Source: Pedobacter kyungheensis (GTDB lineage: Bacteria; Bacteroidota; Bacteroidia; Sphingobacteriales; Sphingobacteriaceae). Taken from it: a stretch of DNA of 64,000 nucleotides. Position 1 is the first letter of the stretch, and each line of letters starts with the position of its first letter. The stretch is from contig NZ_JSYN01000017.1 of NCBI RefSeq assembly GCF_000812965.1, positions 62,001 through 126,000 on the forward strand, in the 5' to 3' direction. Position numbers and translations under genes: made by a program. The notes beneath the pieces were generated by a model. The model made no database searches. It was not told the origin of the DNA and saw only the letters and a program-made list of their open reading frames with translations. Below are positions 50,707 through 60,194 of the stretch, in pieces.

Positions 50707-52038
50707 TTATTTAAATGCCCTTGGCGCTGCAAGTGGTAAATAGTCGAAATCCTCAGCAGAATTGTTTGTATCTTTCAAAATCCTTCTTCCGTTTACAATG
50801 GCTTCTGTTTTCCGGATTACAGATTGTGAAGAGTATGCCCCATTGGGAGCATAGGTATATAATGCATCAAGTGTGGCTCCGAGTTTTTTAGGCACTCGCG
50901 ATGCTGCGCTGCTTGGTTGTACTTCTACACCATCGATGATAAAATCAATAGGGATTTGATAATATTTATCAGTGCTTGCTGCTGGTGGAGCAAGCGTTGG
51001 GTAAGGATACTGAGGTAATTTTCTAATATCTACCGTTCCTTTGTTTTTGAATATGACATAACCCATTCTACCTGGATTATCAAAAATGAGGTCGGTACCG
51101 TTATAAGATAGTACATCAACATTTGGCACACTCGGGTTATCGATGTCTGAAGCTAGTGGTTTAGCCAGAAAAGGAGCATAATAGGCTTCAAAATCTGCAC
51201 CGCTCAAATCAACGGTTAAAGAAGGGTCGCGCACAGTAATGGTTTTTCCATCAGAACCGGTAAAAGGTGCTTTATGATTAAGCGCTGTTTGAGCCAAAAC
51301 TATACTTTCTCCAGGTTTAACAGGGTATTGTTTGCCTGTTCCTGGAATCATAACCAATGCTCTGGTGTATATATAATTGTTATTTGCGTCGATAGTTGTA
51401 GGCATATCCTGCGATTTGCTCCAATCATATTGTCCATTATTTTGCCTGTAGATGTTGGTTGAAGTAAAGTTTTGAATCCCCAAAGCTTCCGCTACATACA
51501 AACTATCTGCATAGAGCACCGAATCAGAATTGTTATAAATTTCGATAAACTGATCACGGAATGATGCCCCGGTTGTTGTATTAGAGCCAGCGTAATAAAT
51601 CTGCTTAATTACCCACGGACCAGTTGATCCAGAAATCAGTTTTAGCTCAATATGCTGCTGATCTTCGATGGTAATGGCCCGCGATTTTTCTGAAGCGTTA
51701 AAAACAATTTCTTTATCTACCTTCTCGCCCGTTAAAGCTGTGTATTCAGCAGGTTGGATTTTAATTGATGCTGATATATCATAAACACCCGGAGAAATCG
51801 AATCGAGTGAAACTGTACCGTCGCTTTTGGTAATGTATTGTTGAATGAGATTGTTTTTAGCACTTTTAAAAGTTATCACAATTTTAGCTTTAGGTAGTAA
51901 TTTCCCTAAATCTTCTGATGCGTATGAGGCGATAACCTGGAACTTTACCGGATGTATTCCGGTAGCATCACCCTGGTATTTTTTACAGGCCGTTAAGATC
52001 GTTGCTGCTGATAATAATAGAAATAATAATTTTCTCAT
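50707..52038 (-). CDS. DUF4876-like lipoprotein
   Basis: A 443-residue lipoprotein: MRKLLFLLLSAATILTAC with acylated Cys at 18. An N-terminal immunoglobulin/carboxypeptidase-regulatory-like module (about 30-135; DGTVSLDSISPGVYDISASIKIQPAEY) is followed by a larger domain starting VIKQIYYAGSNTTTGASFRDQFIEIYNNSDS, which resembles lamin-tail-like surface domains and matches my memory of DUF4876. It is probably on the outer membrane next to the receptor encoded 5 bases upstream. Function unknown. Confidence 0.75.
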   Translation of the reverse strand: MRKLLFLLLSAATILTACKKYQGDATGIHPVKFQVIASYASEDLGKLLPKAKIVITFKSAKNNLIQQYITKSDGTVSLDSISPGVYDISASIKIQPAEYTALTGEKVDKEIVFNASEKSRAITIEDQQHIELKLISGSTGPWVIKQIYYAGSNTTTGASFRDQFIEIYNNSDSVLYADSLYVAEALGIQNFTSTNIYRQNNGQYDWSKSQDMPTTIDANNNYIYTRALVMIPGTGKQYPVKPGESIVLAQTALNHKAPFTGSDGKTITVRDPSLTVDLSGADFEAYYAPFLAKPLASDIDNPSVPNVDVLSYNGTDLIFDNPGRMGYVIFKNKGTVDIRKLPQYPYPTLAPPAASTDKYYQIPIDFIIDGVEVQPSSAASRVPKKLGATLDALYTYAPNGAYSSQSVIRKTEAIVNGRRILKDTNNSAEDFDYLPLAAPRAFK

Positions 52039-52043
52039 ATCTT

Positions 52044-54824
52044 TTAAAGTTTAATCGATAATTCTGCGCCAAATGTTGGGCTGCTGTTGGGATATTTGTA
52101 AGTGCCGGATGTGGTAATGTAATAGGGGCGGTGGTTAAACACATTATAAACGTTAAAGGCAAACTTGAAACGTTTCTTGATTTCTTTGGCAATACTTAAG
52201 TGGTAGTTGGAGATAATACGCGGGAGATCATTCTCTGCCTGTTCCTCAGGAGTAATATACAGGTGGCCATAAGATGCATTGTTTTTATCGAAATTCGTAA
52301 TTGCAGTATATTGATTAAACCTGTTGTAATAACCAATAGGTATCCTTGAACTGGCGTTACTGATAGTTTTGTTTAAAAGATCAAATTCTGCTACAAAAGA
52401 AACCACAAGACTTAATTTCGGGATATGGGTAACACTGGTAACCCGGCCATTACTATAGTATGCCTTTTTGCTGATCGGCTCATAAACCCCAATATAGGCA
52501 TAGTTTGGATCGGTTGGAATGGTGCTTGGAATTTTATTGCTTAAGGTATTCGCTATAGCCCCATAAGCCGTCCGGAAGAGACCACCACTTAAATTAAACG
52601 AGGTTTTTATGGCCTTTAATTCCGGAGTGTTTAAAATTACTTCGAAACCCTGATTATCTGAAGAGAGGTCATTCTTAAACGTAAAATAGTTAATGGCATA
52701 AGGCTTAGTACCATTCTGTGTAATGGTTGGTTTTGCTCCGGGGTTTATTGTAGCAGTGTAGGTGGGCAAATCAATAGTTTGCAAATTTTGAACAGTTGAA
52801 ATGCCGTTTCTTGATTTTTTATTATAAGCTGAAACAGAGAGGTTGAATTTGTGTATTTTAATTTGTGCCGATAGCTCAATGCTTTCACTTTTGGCTGGTT
52901 TTAAACCAATATTTGTAGGATCATATCTTTCAACATAAACCAGATAGGTACTCTCGTTAACTTTTCCATTATAAGCATTTAATAGTGGAATTTCGAAAAA
53001 TGTAGGTCCTGGATAACGTTGAGCCAGTCCCGGAGATTTATACGATAGACCATAAGCGAACCCCAATCTAAAAGTTTTACTTAACTCATAGTTCATATTT
53101 GTTCGCGGAGAGAACGAAGCATAGCCATTTTGGATATCAGACCGGACGCCAGCCCTTACATTCAAAGGTTTTCCAAGCAGAGAGGCAGTAAAGAGATCTT
53201 CAACATAAAAGCCAATATCCTTTTGAGCAATTGCCAGACGGAAATCATAAAAGCGTTCCGAACTTTTAGTGCCTAATGAAGTACTTGCTACTTTAGCACC
53301 ACTTCTGGGTTCATTTGGGTCGATGGTTTGCCCCAGCCCCTTATTAGCGCTGTAATTCAGGCTTGTACCAAAAGAAAGGTTGTGAACAATGGTTCCAGTG
53401 GTAAAACCGCCTGTAAAATCAAGATTAGCAGAGGCTGTTACCGGCCGGCCATCAATTAACGATTTAGCAGTATAAACACCTGTATCATAAGTGCCTTCGT
53501 GTATACCTGTGGTGGTTGCTGTTGTATACAGCACATACGGATCATTTACTAACTCTTCCTTATAACTGATCTGGTGGCCTTCAGAATATCTTAGGTTTAA
53601 GCCCACATTTTTTAAAAAACCTGTGCTAAACCGGTAATTACTACGGTTGGCTACACTTAAATTCCAGCTGTCGAATTTTGTTCTGGTACTTTTTTCATCA
53701 TCAGGGTCAAATTTGATCCCATCTAGATTCCTGCCATAATCTATGCTAAAAGTATTCTTTAGCTGCTTACTTTTTCCAAAAGCGTTAGACCACATGGCAT
53801 TGGTAGTGATTCTGCGGTAAGCTTTTAGCTTGTCCCGATTATCCTGAAAGGAATTTACATAGTTGATACCAACATTTACTGCGCCATATTTTGGGCTGAT
53901 TTCGAAACCTTTGGAAAAACCATAAGAAGTAGCGTTATCCCGTAACTGCATGCGTACGTATGCTGGCGATTTACCTGCCTGGCGCTCAATAATAATGGCA
54001 CCATCTGTTAAATCACCATATTTAGCAGGAGCAATACCGGAAATAACTTCAATGCTTTCAATATTATCAGCAGGGATTTGGCGTAAATCGGTTCCGCCAA
54101 ATGTGTAATCACCTGTATACCCTGTTTTATCATCCCCGGTTCCACGAATTCCATAGCTTCCGCTTTGCAAGAATGACGATCCCACACCGCCGGATCTTCC
54201 GGGATTGTAGCTCTGCATGTTCGCATTATTGCTAATGGTATTTCCATCCATAATAATGGCAATACCAAATGCATTATTGAGTTCGAAGGCGCCTTTCCCG
54301 TCGGTAGTAGGTGCATAGGCAGCCCTTAAATTAATGTTTTGAACATTTTGTAATGAAGGCGGTTGGATTTTTCTATTCGGAATCTGGTTCAACAAATCGT
54401 TTACGCTCAATGCAGGTGTCTGCTCAATCATATCTCTGGTAATAATCAGCGAGGAGTTGGTTGAACCCGAATAATTCCGCTTGGCGTTGATCTCGATATT
54501 CTCCAGACTTAGATCTAAAACCTTTAACTGAATATTTCCGAGATTGGTTTCTCCGGCTTTAACAGTTATGGGTAGGCTTAACTTCTGGTAGCCGATGTAA
54601 GAAAACTCGAGGGTTAAAACATTGTTCGTTTCCGAACCGTTAACCCTGAACGTGCCATACTTATCGGTAATGGCATATTGGTTGGTTTCTACAATTTTAA
54701 TGTTAACAAGCTCCAATGGCTTATTTTGCGGGTCGACCACTTTTCCGGTAACCACGTTCTTGATTTGCGCCAGCGCAGTGTAACAAATAAAGAAGAATAA
54801 TAGGGATGTGTAAAGTTTCTTCAA
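52044..54824 (-). CDS. TonB-dependent receptor
   Basis: A 926-residue outer-membrane receptor. The signal peptide is MKKLYTSLLFFFICYTALAQ, and it starts with TTG: an in-frame stop lies three codons upstream and no ATG precedes the signal. A carboxypeptidase-regulatory domain (about 23-112; VTGKVVDPQNKPLELVNIKIV) precedes the plug (about 120-285; SLIITRDMIEQTPALSVNDLLNQIPN, IESIEVISGIAPAKYGDLTDGAIIIERQAG) and the 22-strand barrel. It heads the operon with a DUF4876-like lipoprotein, a barrel protein and a di-haem peroxidase. Iron, haem or another metal chelate is a plausible substrate but not shown. Confidence 0.92.
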   Translation of the reverse strand: MKKLYTSLLFFFICYTALAQIKNVVTGKVVDPQNKPLELVNIKIVETNQYAITDKYGTFRVNGSETNNVLTLEFSYIGYQKLSLPITVKAGETNLGNIQLKVLDLSLENIEINAKRNYSGSTNSSLIITRDMIEQTPALSVNDLLNQIPNRKIQPPSLQNVQNINLRAAYAPTTDGKGAFELNNAFGIAIIMDGNTISNNANMQSYNPGRSGGVGSSFLQSGSYGIRGTGDDKTGYTGDYTFGGTDLRQIPADNIESIEVISGIAPAKYGDLTDGAIIIERQAGKSPAYVRMQLRDNATSYGFSKGFEISPKYGAVNVGINYVNSFQDNRDKLKAYRRITTNAMWSNAFGKSKQLKNTFSIDYGRNLDGIKFDPDDEKSTRTKFDSWNLSVANRSNYRFSTGFLKNVGLNLRYSEGHQISYKEELVNDPYVLYTTATTTGIHEGTYDTGVYTAKSLIDGRPVTASANLDFTGGFTTGTIVHNLSFGTSLNYSANKGLGQTIDPNEPRSGAKVASTSLGTKSSERFYDFRLAIAQKDIGFYVEDLFTASLLGKPLNVRAGVRSDIQNGYASFSPRTNMNYELSKTFRLGFAYGLSYKSPGLAQRYPGPTFFEIPLLNAYNGKVNESTYLVYVERYDPTNIGLKPAKSESIELSAQIKIHKFNLSVSAYNKKSRNGISTVQNLQTIDLPTYTATINPGAKPTITQNGTKPYAINYFTFKNDLSSDNQGFEVILNTPELKAIKTSFNLSGGLFRTAYGAIANTLSNKIPSTIPTDPNYAYIGVYEPISKKAYYSNGRVTSVTHIPKLSLVVSFVAEFDLLNKTISNASSRIPIGYYNRFNQYTAITNFDKNNASYGHLYITPEEQAENDLPRIISNYHLSIAKEIKKRFKFAFNVYNVFNHRPYYITTSGTYKYPNSSPTFGAELSIKL

Positions 54825-55009
54825 TTTAGACTAAATCTTAATAACGCTGCAAAGGTGTGAATTCTACACTAGCTATGCAAATTATTTAGAAAGATTCTAA
54901 TTAATAATACGAATTGTAAGGGAATAAAGGATCTTTAAGCTGTCTGTCAGCCTAAACTCATCATAATAAAAGAAAGCATTTTTGTTTAGGTTCTGATGAT
55001 TTAAAAAGA

Positions 55010-55017
55010 TAACTTTG
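55010..55017 (+). promoter_or_regulatory. -7 promoter element of the purF-like gene
   Basis: TAACTTTG matches TAnnTTTG and lies 19 bases before the ATG; TTTG at 54981 is a slightly distant -33 candidate. Confidence 0.5.
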
Positions 55018-55035
55018 CGGCTTCAAACCCACACA

Positions 55036-56937
55036 ATGAGTGATCAGATAAAACACGAATGCGGAATCGCTTTCATTCGCCTGTTAAAACCACTTTCTTA
55101 CTACCAGCAAAAGTACGGTACAGCACTTTACGGCCTTAACAAATTATACCTTTTAATGGAAAAACAGCATAACCGGGGCCAGGACGGCGCGGGTATTGCC
55201 ACCATTAAACTGGATATGAAACCTGGAAGCAGGTACATTAGCCGATACCGGAGCATGGCCTCTAATGCGGTAGCAGATATTTTCGAATATGTGCAGAACA
55301 AATTTGTCGATATCCAGGAAAATACCCCTGAATTAATGCAGGATACAGAATGGCTCAAAAACAACGTAAGCTTTATTGGCGAGGTGTTATTGGGCCATTT
55401 GCGTTATGGTACGCATGGTAAAAACAGCATTGAAAATTGCCACCCTTTTTTAAGGCAAAACAACTGGATGACCCGGAACCTGGTAATTGCCGGTAACTTT
55501 AACATGACCAATGTTGATGAGTTATTGGAGCAATTGTACGAATTGGGGCAGCATCCTAAAGAAAAAGCGGATACGGTTACCGTACTGGAAAAAATCGGTC
55601 ACTTTTTAGATGATGAAAATCAGGAGCTTTTCGATCAGTATAAAAAAGAAGGACATGACAATGTTGCCATCACGCAAAAAATTGCTGAGCATTTAGATAT
55701 TGCCAATATCCTTCGCCGCTCGGCTAAAACCTGGGATGGTGGATACTCTATTTGCGGTATGGTGGGTAATGGTGATTCGTTCATCATGCGCGATCCGGCA
55801 GGTATACGTCCGGCCTACTATTATTACGATGACGAGATTGTAGTTGCAGCTTCAGAGCGTCCGGCTTTACAAACTGCATTCAACATTCAGTATAAAGATG
55901 TTAAAGAGATTGATCCCGGTCATGCTTTAATTATCAAGAAAAACGGTGAGGTAAGCATGGAGCAGTTCCGCGAGCCTACCGAAAGATTATCTTGCTCATT
56001 TGAGCGCATTTATTTCTCGAAAGGAAGTGATGTTGAAATTTACCGCGAGCGTAAACAGCTAGGTCGTTTATTGAGCGATAAAATTTTAAAAGCCGTTAAC
56101 TACGATTTAAAAAACACGGTATTTTCTTTCATCCCGAATACAGCCGAAGTGGCCTTTTTTGGTATGGTTGATGGCGTACAGCGTTATGTACGTAACCTGC
56201 AGAAAGAAACGCTTTTACATAAAAAGGAGCAGCTAAACGACGAGCAGTTAGACGAGTTGTTATCACTTGCGCCAAGGGTAGAAAAATTGGCGGTTAAAGA
56301 TGTGAAGCTACGTACTTTTATTACGCAGGATGCGGATAGAAGCGAAATGGTAGCTCACGTGTACGATACTACTTATGGTATTATTAACAACCACCAGGAT
56401 ACTTTGGTAGCGTTAGATGATTCGATTGTTCGTGGTACTACGCTTAAGCAAAGTATCATTAAAATTGTAGACCGTTTACATCCTAAGAAAATTATCATTG
56501 TTTCTTCGGCACCTCAAATCCGTTATCCTGATTGTTATGGTATAGATATGAGCCGGATGGGGCAGTTTGTGGCTTTTGATGCAGCTATACAATTACTTAC
56601 CGAGCGCGGTATGTGGCAGGTAATTGAAGATGTTTACACCAAATGTAAAGCATCGTTATTATTGCCTAAAGAGGAAATTGTAAACCACGTTAAGGATATT
56701 TACAAGCCTTTTACACCAGAAGAAATTTCGGCCAAAATTGCGCAGATTATTACCCCAAAAGGTACTGTTGCCGAGGTTGAAGTAATTTACCAAAGTTTAG
56801 AGAACCTGCACGAAGCTTGTCCGAAAAACAAAGGCGACTGGTATTTCTCTGGAAATTACCCTACACCGGGTGGTAACAAGGTGGTTAACAAAGCTTTTGT
56901 TAACTGGAAAGAAGGAAATAACCAAAGGGCTTACTAG
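55036..56937 (+). CDS. Long amidophosphoribosyltransferase (PurF-like)
   Basis: PurF makes phosphoribosylamine from PRPP and glutamine, the first step of purine synthesis. The ATG at 55036 gives MSDQIKHECGIAFIRLL, so an 8-residue propeptide must be removed to expose the nucleophile C9. HNRGQDGAGIA, LLGHLRYGTHG and the PRPP loop VALDDSIVRGTTLKQSII are intact. At 633 residues it is over 100 longer than usual PurF; the extra length lies in the glutaminase domain and in an insertion near 395-425. Bacteroidota often carry such a second, longer form beside a normal purF; whether it makes the same product is uncertain. Confidence 0.85.
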   Translation: MSDQIKHECGIAFIRLLKPLSYYQQKYGTALYGLNKLYLLMEKQHNRGQDGAGIATIKLDMKPGSRYISRYRSMASNAVADIFEYVQNKFVDIQENTPELMQDTEWLKNNVSFIGEVLLGHLRYGTHGKNSIENCHPFLRQNNWMTRNLVIAGNFNMTNVDELLEQLYELGQHPKEKADTVTVLEKIGHFLDDENQELFDQYKKEGHDNVAITQKIAEHLDIANILRRSAKTWDGGYSICGMVGNGDSFIMRDPAGIRPAYYYYDDEIVVAASERPALQTAFNIQYKDVKEIDPGHALIIKKNGEVSMEQFREPTERLSCSFERIYFSKGSDVEIYRERKQLGRLLSDKILKAVNYDLKNTVFSFIPNTAEVAFFGMVDGVQRYVRNLQKETLLHKKEQLNDEQLDELLSLAPRVEKLAVKDVKLRTFITQDADRSEMVAHVYDTTYGIINNHQDTLVALDDSIVRGTTLKQSIIKIVDRLHPKKIIIVSSAPQIRYPDCYGIDMSRMGQFVAFDAAIQLLTERGMWQVIEDVYTKCKASLLLPKEEIVNHVKDIYKPFTPEEISAKIAQIITPKGTVAEVEVIYQSLENLHEACPKNKGDWYFSGNYPTPGGNKVVNKAFVNWKEGNNQRAY

Positions 56938-56971
56938 ACCCCTAAATCCCCTAAAGGGGACTTGAATAACG

Positions 56972-57014
56972 AATAGCTCATATCGCTGATATGGGCTATT
57001 TTTTTTGTTTTTTT
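56972..57014 (+). terminator. Terminator of the purF-like gene
   Basis: AATAGCTCATATC and GATATGGGCTATT pair (one mismatch) around GCT, followed by T7-G-T7. A CCCCTAAAGGGG repeat core lies just before it at 56948-56959. Confidence 0.85.
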
Positions 57015-57048
57015 ACCACCGAGTACGGAGTAATTTATATAAAAATCA

Positions 57049-57136
57049 CGTCATTGCGAGGAGGAACGACGAAGCAATCTTACAATGTAGCATAACCAGC
57101 ATTCGCATTAAGATTGCTTCGTGCCTCGCAATGACG
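57049..57136. repeat. REP-like long inverted repeat (copy 2)
   Basis: CGTCATTGCGAGG (57049-57061) pairs with CCTCGCAATGACG (57124-57136), and ACGAAGCAATCTTA (57069-57082) pairs with 57109-57122. The outer arms match copy 1 at 8216-8312, while the centre differs. Confidence 0.8.
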
Positions 57137-57464
57137 ATCCTATTAGAGGGTGCGATGTCATTCCTACTTTTTTGTTTTTTCTAGAACTAACCTCTCGAGA
57201 CGATCCGGTAGGTAATTTTACCACTAAGGCACAAAGACACAAAGCAGGTTTCAAATATTTGTTCTGGTCATATTCCGATAATGCTACTGTCTTTTCGTAC
57301 CTAAACCTGACATTCGCGGAAAGCCCGGAGGCCGGTTTTTCACCGGGCGAGGACTTGCAGCATTGGCAGGGCTAACGCTTAATAGCAGCACTGACATTGC
57401 TTTTCGAAAAAATATTAACCACTAAGGCACAAAGGACACTAAACGGTATGCCGGACAATTAAGA
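57137..57464. other. Repeat-rich gap without a gene
   Basis: The words ACTAAGGCACAAAGACACAAAG (57224 on) and ACTAAGGCACAAAGG (57419 on) are two copies of a short dispersed element, also seen as a variant near 19362 upstream of the sigma gene. Between them GCCCGG..CCGG and CACCGGGC (57325-57350) can pair. An 84-codon open frame across the region has no protein-like character. Confidence 0.5.
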
Positions 57465-58091
57465 TTATGCGTAAAACTTCAGGTAGGTTTTAATAATGAG
57501 CCAGAAAGCGAAAAAGATGATTACTACACCTGCAATTTTATTCAGCTTCTTAAGCGCATCTTCCTTTATTTTATAACGGAGTTTACTGGAGTAAAAACTC
57601 TTGGCGCCATCGATACTGAGTTGGGTAGCCATGGCAATGAAAAAACAAACCAGCTTTTCGTTAAGCATGTTGTTAAGCTTAACGGAAATAATACCACTCA
57701 CAATAATCCAGAACATGAGCGTAGAAGGGGTGAGGATGCACATTAAAAAACCTTTGAGTACATAACCCCGTTTGCTAACTTTTTGGAGGGTAGTACTATC
57801 GTAATGCACAGTGATTTTAGAAACCAGGTAATAAATGCCGACGGCAAGCAGAAACACACCGCCAATACTACCTACATATTTATCGAATTCGGCTTTATAA
57901 TCGAAAAACTGACTGCCGAACAGCACTAGGCCAATGAGGATAACATCACTGATAATCACCCCAACTGCTAAAGAAAAACCTGCTTTGAAGCCCCTTTCTA
58001 TGCTGGTTTTAATCATTGCGAAAAATACCGGCCCTGTTAAAAACGACGAAATAATCCCTGCTCCTATACCTAGTAATATGGCTTCAAACAT
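57465..58091 (-). CDS. LysE-family exporter
   Basis: A 208-residue inner-membrane protein with six predicted membrane segments. The N-terminal GIGAGIISSFLTGPVFFAMIKTSIERGFKAGFSLAVGVIISDVI is the LysE/RhtB signature with its conserved GPVFF block. Members export amino acids such as lysine, threonine or homoserine lactones. The loop between segments 3 and 4 and the tail are short, as usual. Substrate unknown; monocistronic. Confidence 0.88.
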   Translation of the reverse strand: MFEAILLGIGAGIISSFLTGPVFFAMIKTSIERGFKAGFSLAVGVIISDVILIGLVLFGSQFFDYKAEFDKYVGSIGGVFLLAVGIYYLVSKITVHYDSTTLQKVSKRGYVLKGFLMCILTPSTLMFWIIVSGIISVKLNNMLNEKLVCFFIAMATQLSIDGAKSFYSSKLRYKIKEDALKKLNKIAGVVIIFFAFWLIIKTYLKFYA

Positions 58092-58234
58092 GCATTGTGT
58101 TGTTTAGAATATGCGAATATGCAATTTTATACCTAAACATATAACATTTATTTTTGTTGCACAGGTTGCATAAAAAATACTGGTTATTAATTTTTTTTAT
58201 TTATGTTTAGACCCACTAAAACTAAATTTATAAT

Positions 58235-59671
58235 ATGAATTCAGAACAAACACAAACCAAGTGGGGGCAGTTTATCCCGCTGGTCACTGTATTCTTCTTT
58301 TGGGGCTTTGTAGCCGCCAGTAACGACATTCTCATCCCGGTATTTAAAAAAGCTTTTGATTTATCGCAAGCCGAAAGTCAGTTGGTTTCTTTGGCCTTTT
58401 ATATTGCATATACCGTTGGAGCACTAATTTATAATGGTATTTCTGTAGTAATGGGCCAGGATATTGTAAATAAATTAGGATATAAAAACTCTTTAGCGCT
58501 CGGCCTGGTTATTTCAGCACTGGGAACTCTTTTATTCTATCCTGCTGCAAACCTGGGATCATTTCCGCTAATGCTTTCTGGTTTATTTATCGTTGCACTG
58601 GGTTTTTCATTACAACAAACAGTTGCAAACCCATTGGCTATTGCTTTAGGCCCTATCAGAACTGGTTCGCAACGTTTAACTTTAGCTGGTGGTATTAATA
58701 ACTTTGGAACAACTATAGGTCCGTTAGTGGTTAGTACAGCAATTTTCGGATCTGCAGCAAATGCAAGTTCAGACATCAGTATTGAAAGTGTTAAAATTCC
58801 ATATTTGATTTTAGGCGTAGCCTTTATTGCTGTAGCAATTTTCTTAAAATTATCACCTTTGCCTGATCGACCTGCTTTAGTGGAAGCCTCGGCAGATGAT
58901 ACTAAATCGATTAAGGGATCGGCATTGAACTACCCGCAACTGGTTTTGGGTATGATTGCCATTTTTGTATACGTTGGTGTTGAGGTATCTACGGCAAGTA
59001 ATTTACCAGCCTACATGGAGAAGGATTTAGGTTTTGCGATTCATGATATTGCACCATATATTTCACTGTACTGGGCCAGTATGATGATTGGTCGCTGGAC
59101 CGGAGCTGTTGAAGCTTTTACTGATAATGTGAGCACGCAAAAAATATTACGTTTTATTGCTCCTTATTTAGCTTTTGCCATTTTCTTAGGCGTAAACGCG
59201 TTTATGGGGCATGATTTAGCTCCTTTTTATGTTTACGGATTTATCATATTAGTATTAATTGTTGCCGATATGGCAAGTAAGGGTAATCCGGCGCGTATGT
59301 TGTTAATCTTCTCTGGTATAGGAATTACGGCATTGTTAATTGGAATGCTCACAACCGGAATGGTAAGTGTATACGCCATTACCAGTGTAGGTTTGTTCTG
59401 CAGTACTTTATGGCCATGTATTTTTACTTTAGCTGTTAGTGGTTTAGGTAAACATACCAGTCAGGGTAGCAGCTTCTTAATCATGATGATTATGGGTGGT
59501 GGTATCATCAGCTGGTTACAAGGTGCTGTTTCGGAAGTTACAGGTATTCAGTATAGCTATATTGTAGGAATTATCTGTTTTGCTTATCTGGCATTTTATG
59601 CCTGGAGAGTGGCATCGATATTAAGATCACAAGGAATTAACTTCGATCAGAAAATTTCTGGCGGACATTAA
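58235..59671 (+). CDS. Sugar MFS transporter (FHS, FucP/GluP-like)
   Basis: A 478-residue proton/sugar symporter with 12 membrane segments. The N-terminal FIPLVTVFFFWGFVAASNDILIPVFKKAFDLSQAESQLVSLAFYIAYTVGAL is the fucose-glucose-galactose-family signature including N and D residues that bind sugar and proton in FucP. The C-terminal half carries VYVGVEVSTASNLPAYM, also family-typical. Neighbouring genes do not reveal which sugar. Ends at a strong hairpin terminator. Confidence 0.9.
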   Translation: MNSEQTQTKWGQFIPLVTVFFFWGFVAASNDILIPVFKKAFDLSQAESQLVSLAFYIAYTVGALIYNGISVVMGQDIVNKLGYKNSLALGLVISALGTLLFYPAANLGSFPLMLSGLFIVALGFSLQQTVANPLAIALGPIRTGSQRLTLAGGINNFGTTIGPLVVSTAIFGSAANASSDISIESVKIPYLILGVAFIAVAIFLKLSPLPDRPALVEASADDTKSIKGSALNYPQLVLGMIAIFVYVGVEVSTASNLPAYMEKDLGFAIHDIAPYISLYWASMMIGRWTGAVEAFTDNVSTQKILRFIAPYLAFAIFLGVNAFMGHDLAPFYVYGFIILVLIVADMASKGNPARMLLIFSGIGITALLIGMLTTGMVSVYAITSVGLFCSTLWPCIFTLAVSGLGKHTSQGSSFLIMMIMGGGIISWLQGAVSEVTGIQYSYIVGIICFAYLAFYAWRVASILRSQGINFDQKISGGH

Positions 59672-59692
59672 TTTTTAATCAACTAATTTAGC

Positions 59693-59726
59693 AGCCACAA
59701 AGATGCATTTCTTTGTGGCTTTTTTA
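59693..59726 (+). terminator. Terminator of the sugar transporter gene
   Basis: AGCCACAAAG and CTTTGTGGCT form a perfect 10-base stem around ATGCATTT, followed by T6. An upstream in-frame ATG of the next gene falls in the loop, which argues against using it. Confidence 0.85.
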
Positions 59727-59735
59727 TTTGAACAC

Positions 59736-60194
59736 ATGACAGATAAACCGAGTTTCGATTCTATTTTTATGAACCTGGCCACCGACTTGGCCGCCCGCTC
59801 ACATTGTGTGCGTGCGCATGTAGGTGCAGTTTTAACAAAAGATACGCGCATTATTTCTATTGGTTACAACGGGCCGCCGGCTGGCACCCACAATTGTGAC
59901 GAGGAATGGCCTGAGCATGGTTGTGCCCGCGATAGTAAGGGAAGCTGTTCTTTGGCTTTACATGCCGAAGAAAATGCAATTCTTTATGCCTCAAAAAATG
60001 GGGCGAAAATTGAAGGATGCACGCTGTACACCACTTTATCTCCCTGTATTGCCTGCGCGCGGCTTATTTTATCATCAGGTATCAAATTGGTATACTATTC
60101 TAAATCTTATGCAGCTTACAAAGGCTTACCAAGTGATGAAGGTGTTGACTTTTTGAGAAAGTTTGGGGTAGAGGTGATTTTGCTGGAATCGTAG
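59736..60194 (+). CDS. Deoxycytidylate (dCMP) deaminase
   Basis: Converts dCMP to dUMP for thymidylate synthesis. The ATG at 59736 gives 152 residues (MTDKPSFDSIFMNLATDLAARSHC); an ATG 11 codons upstream is inside the preceding terminator. The zinc site is HAEENAIL (H and catalytic E) plus SPCIACARLI (two Cys). VGAVLTKDTRIISIGYNGPPAGTHNCDEE is the ComEB/dCMP deaminase-type strand. Free-standing, with a repeat-rich gap downstream. Confidence 0.92.
   Translation: MTDKPSFDSIFMNLATDLAARSHCVRAHVGAVLTKDTRIISIGYNGPPAGTHNCDEEWPEHGCARDSKGSCSLALHAEENAILYASKNGAKIEGCTLYTTLSPCIACARLILSSGIKLVYYSKSYAAYKGLPSDEGVDFLRKFGVEVILLES

Noticed and set aside
57121..57375. 84-codon open frame on the plus strand
   Set aside because: It runs through an arm of the REP-like element and a dispersed ACTAAGGCACAAAG repeat; the translation looks random.
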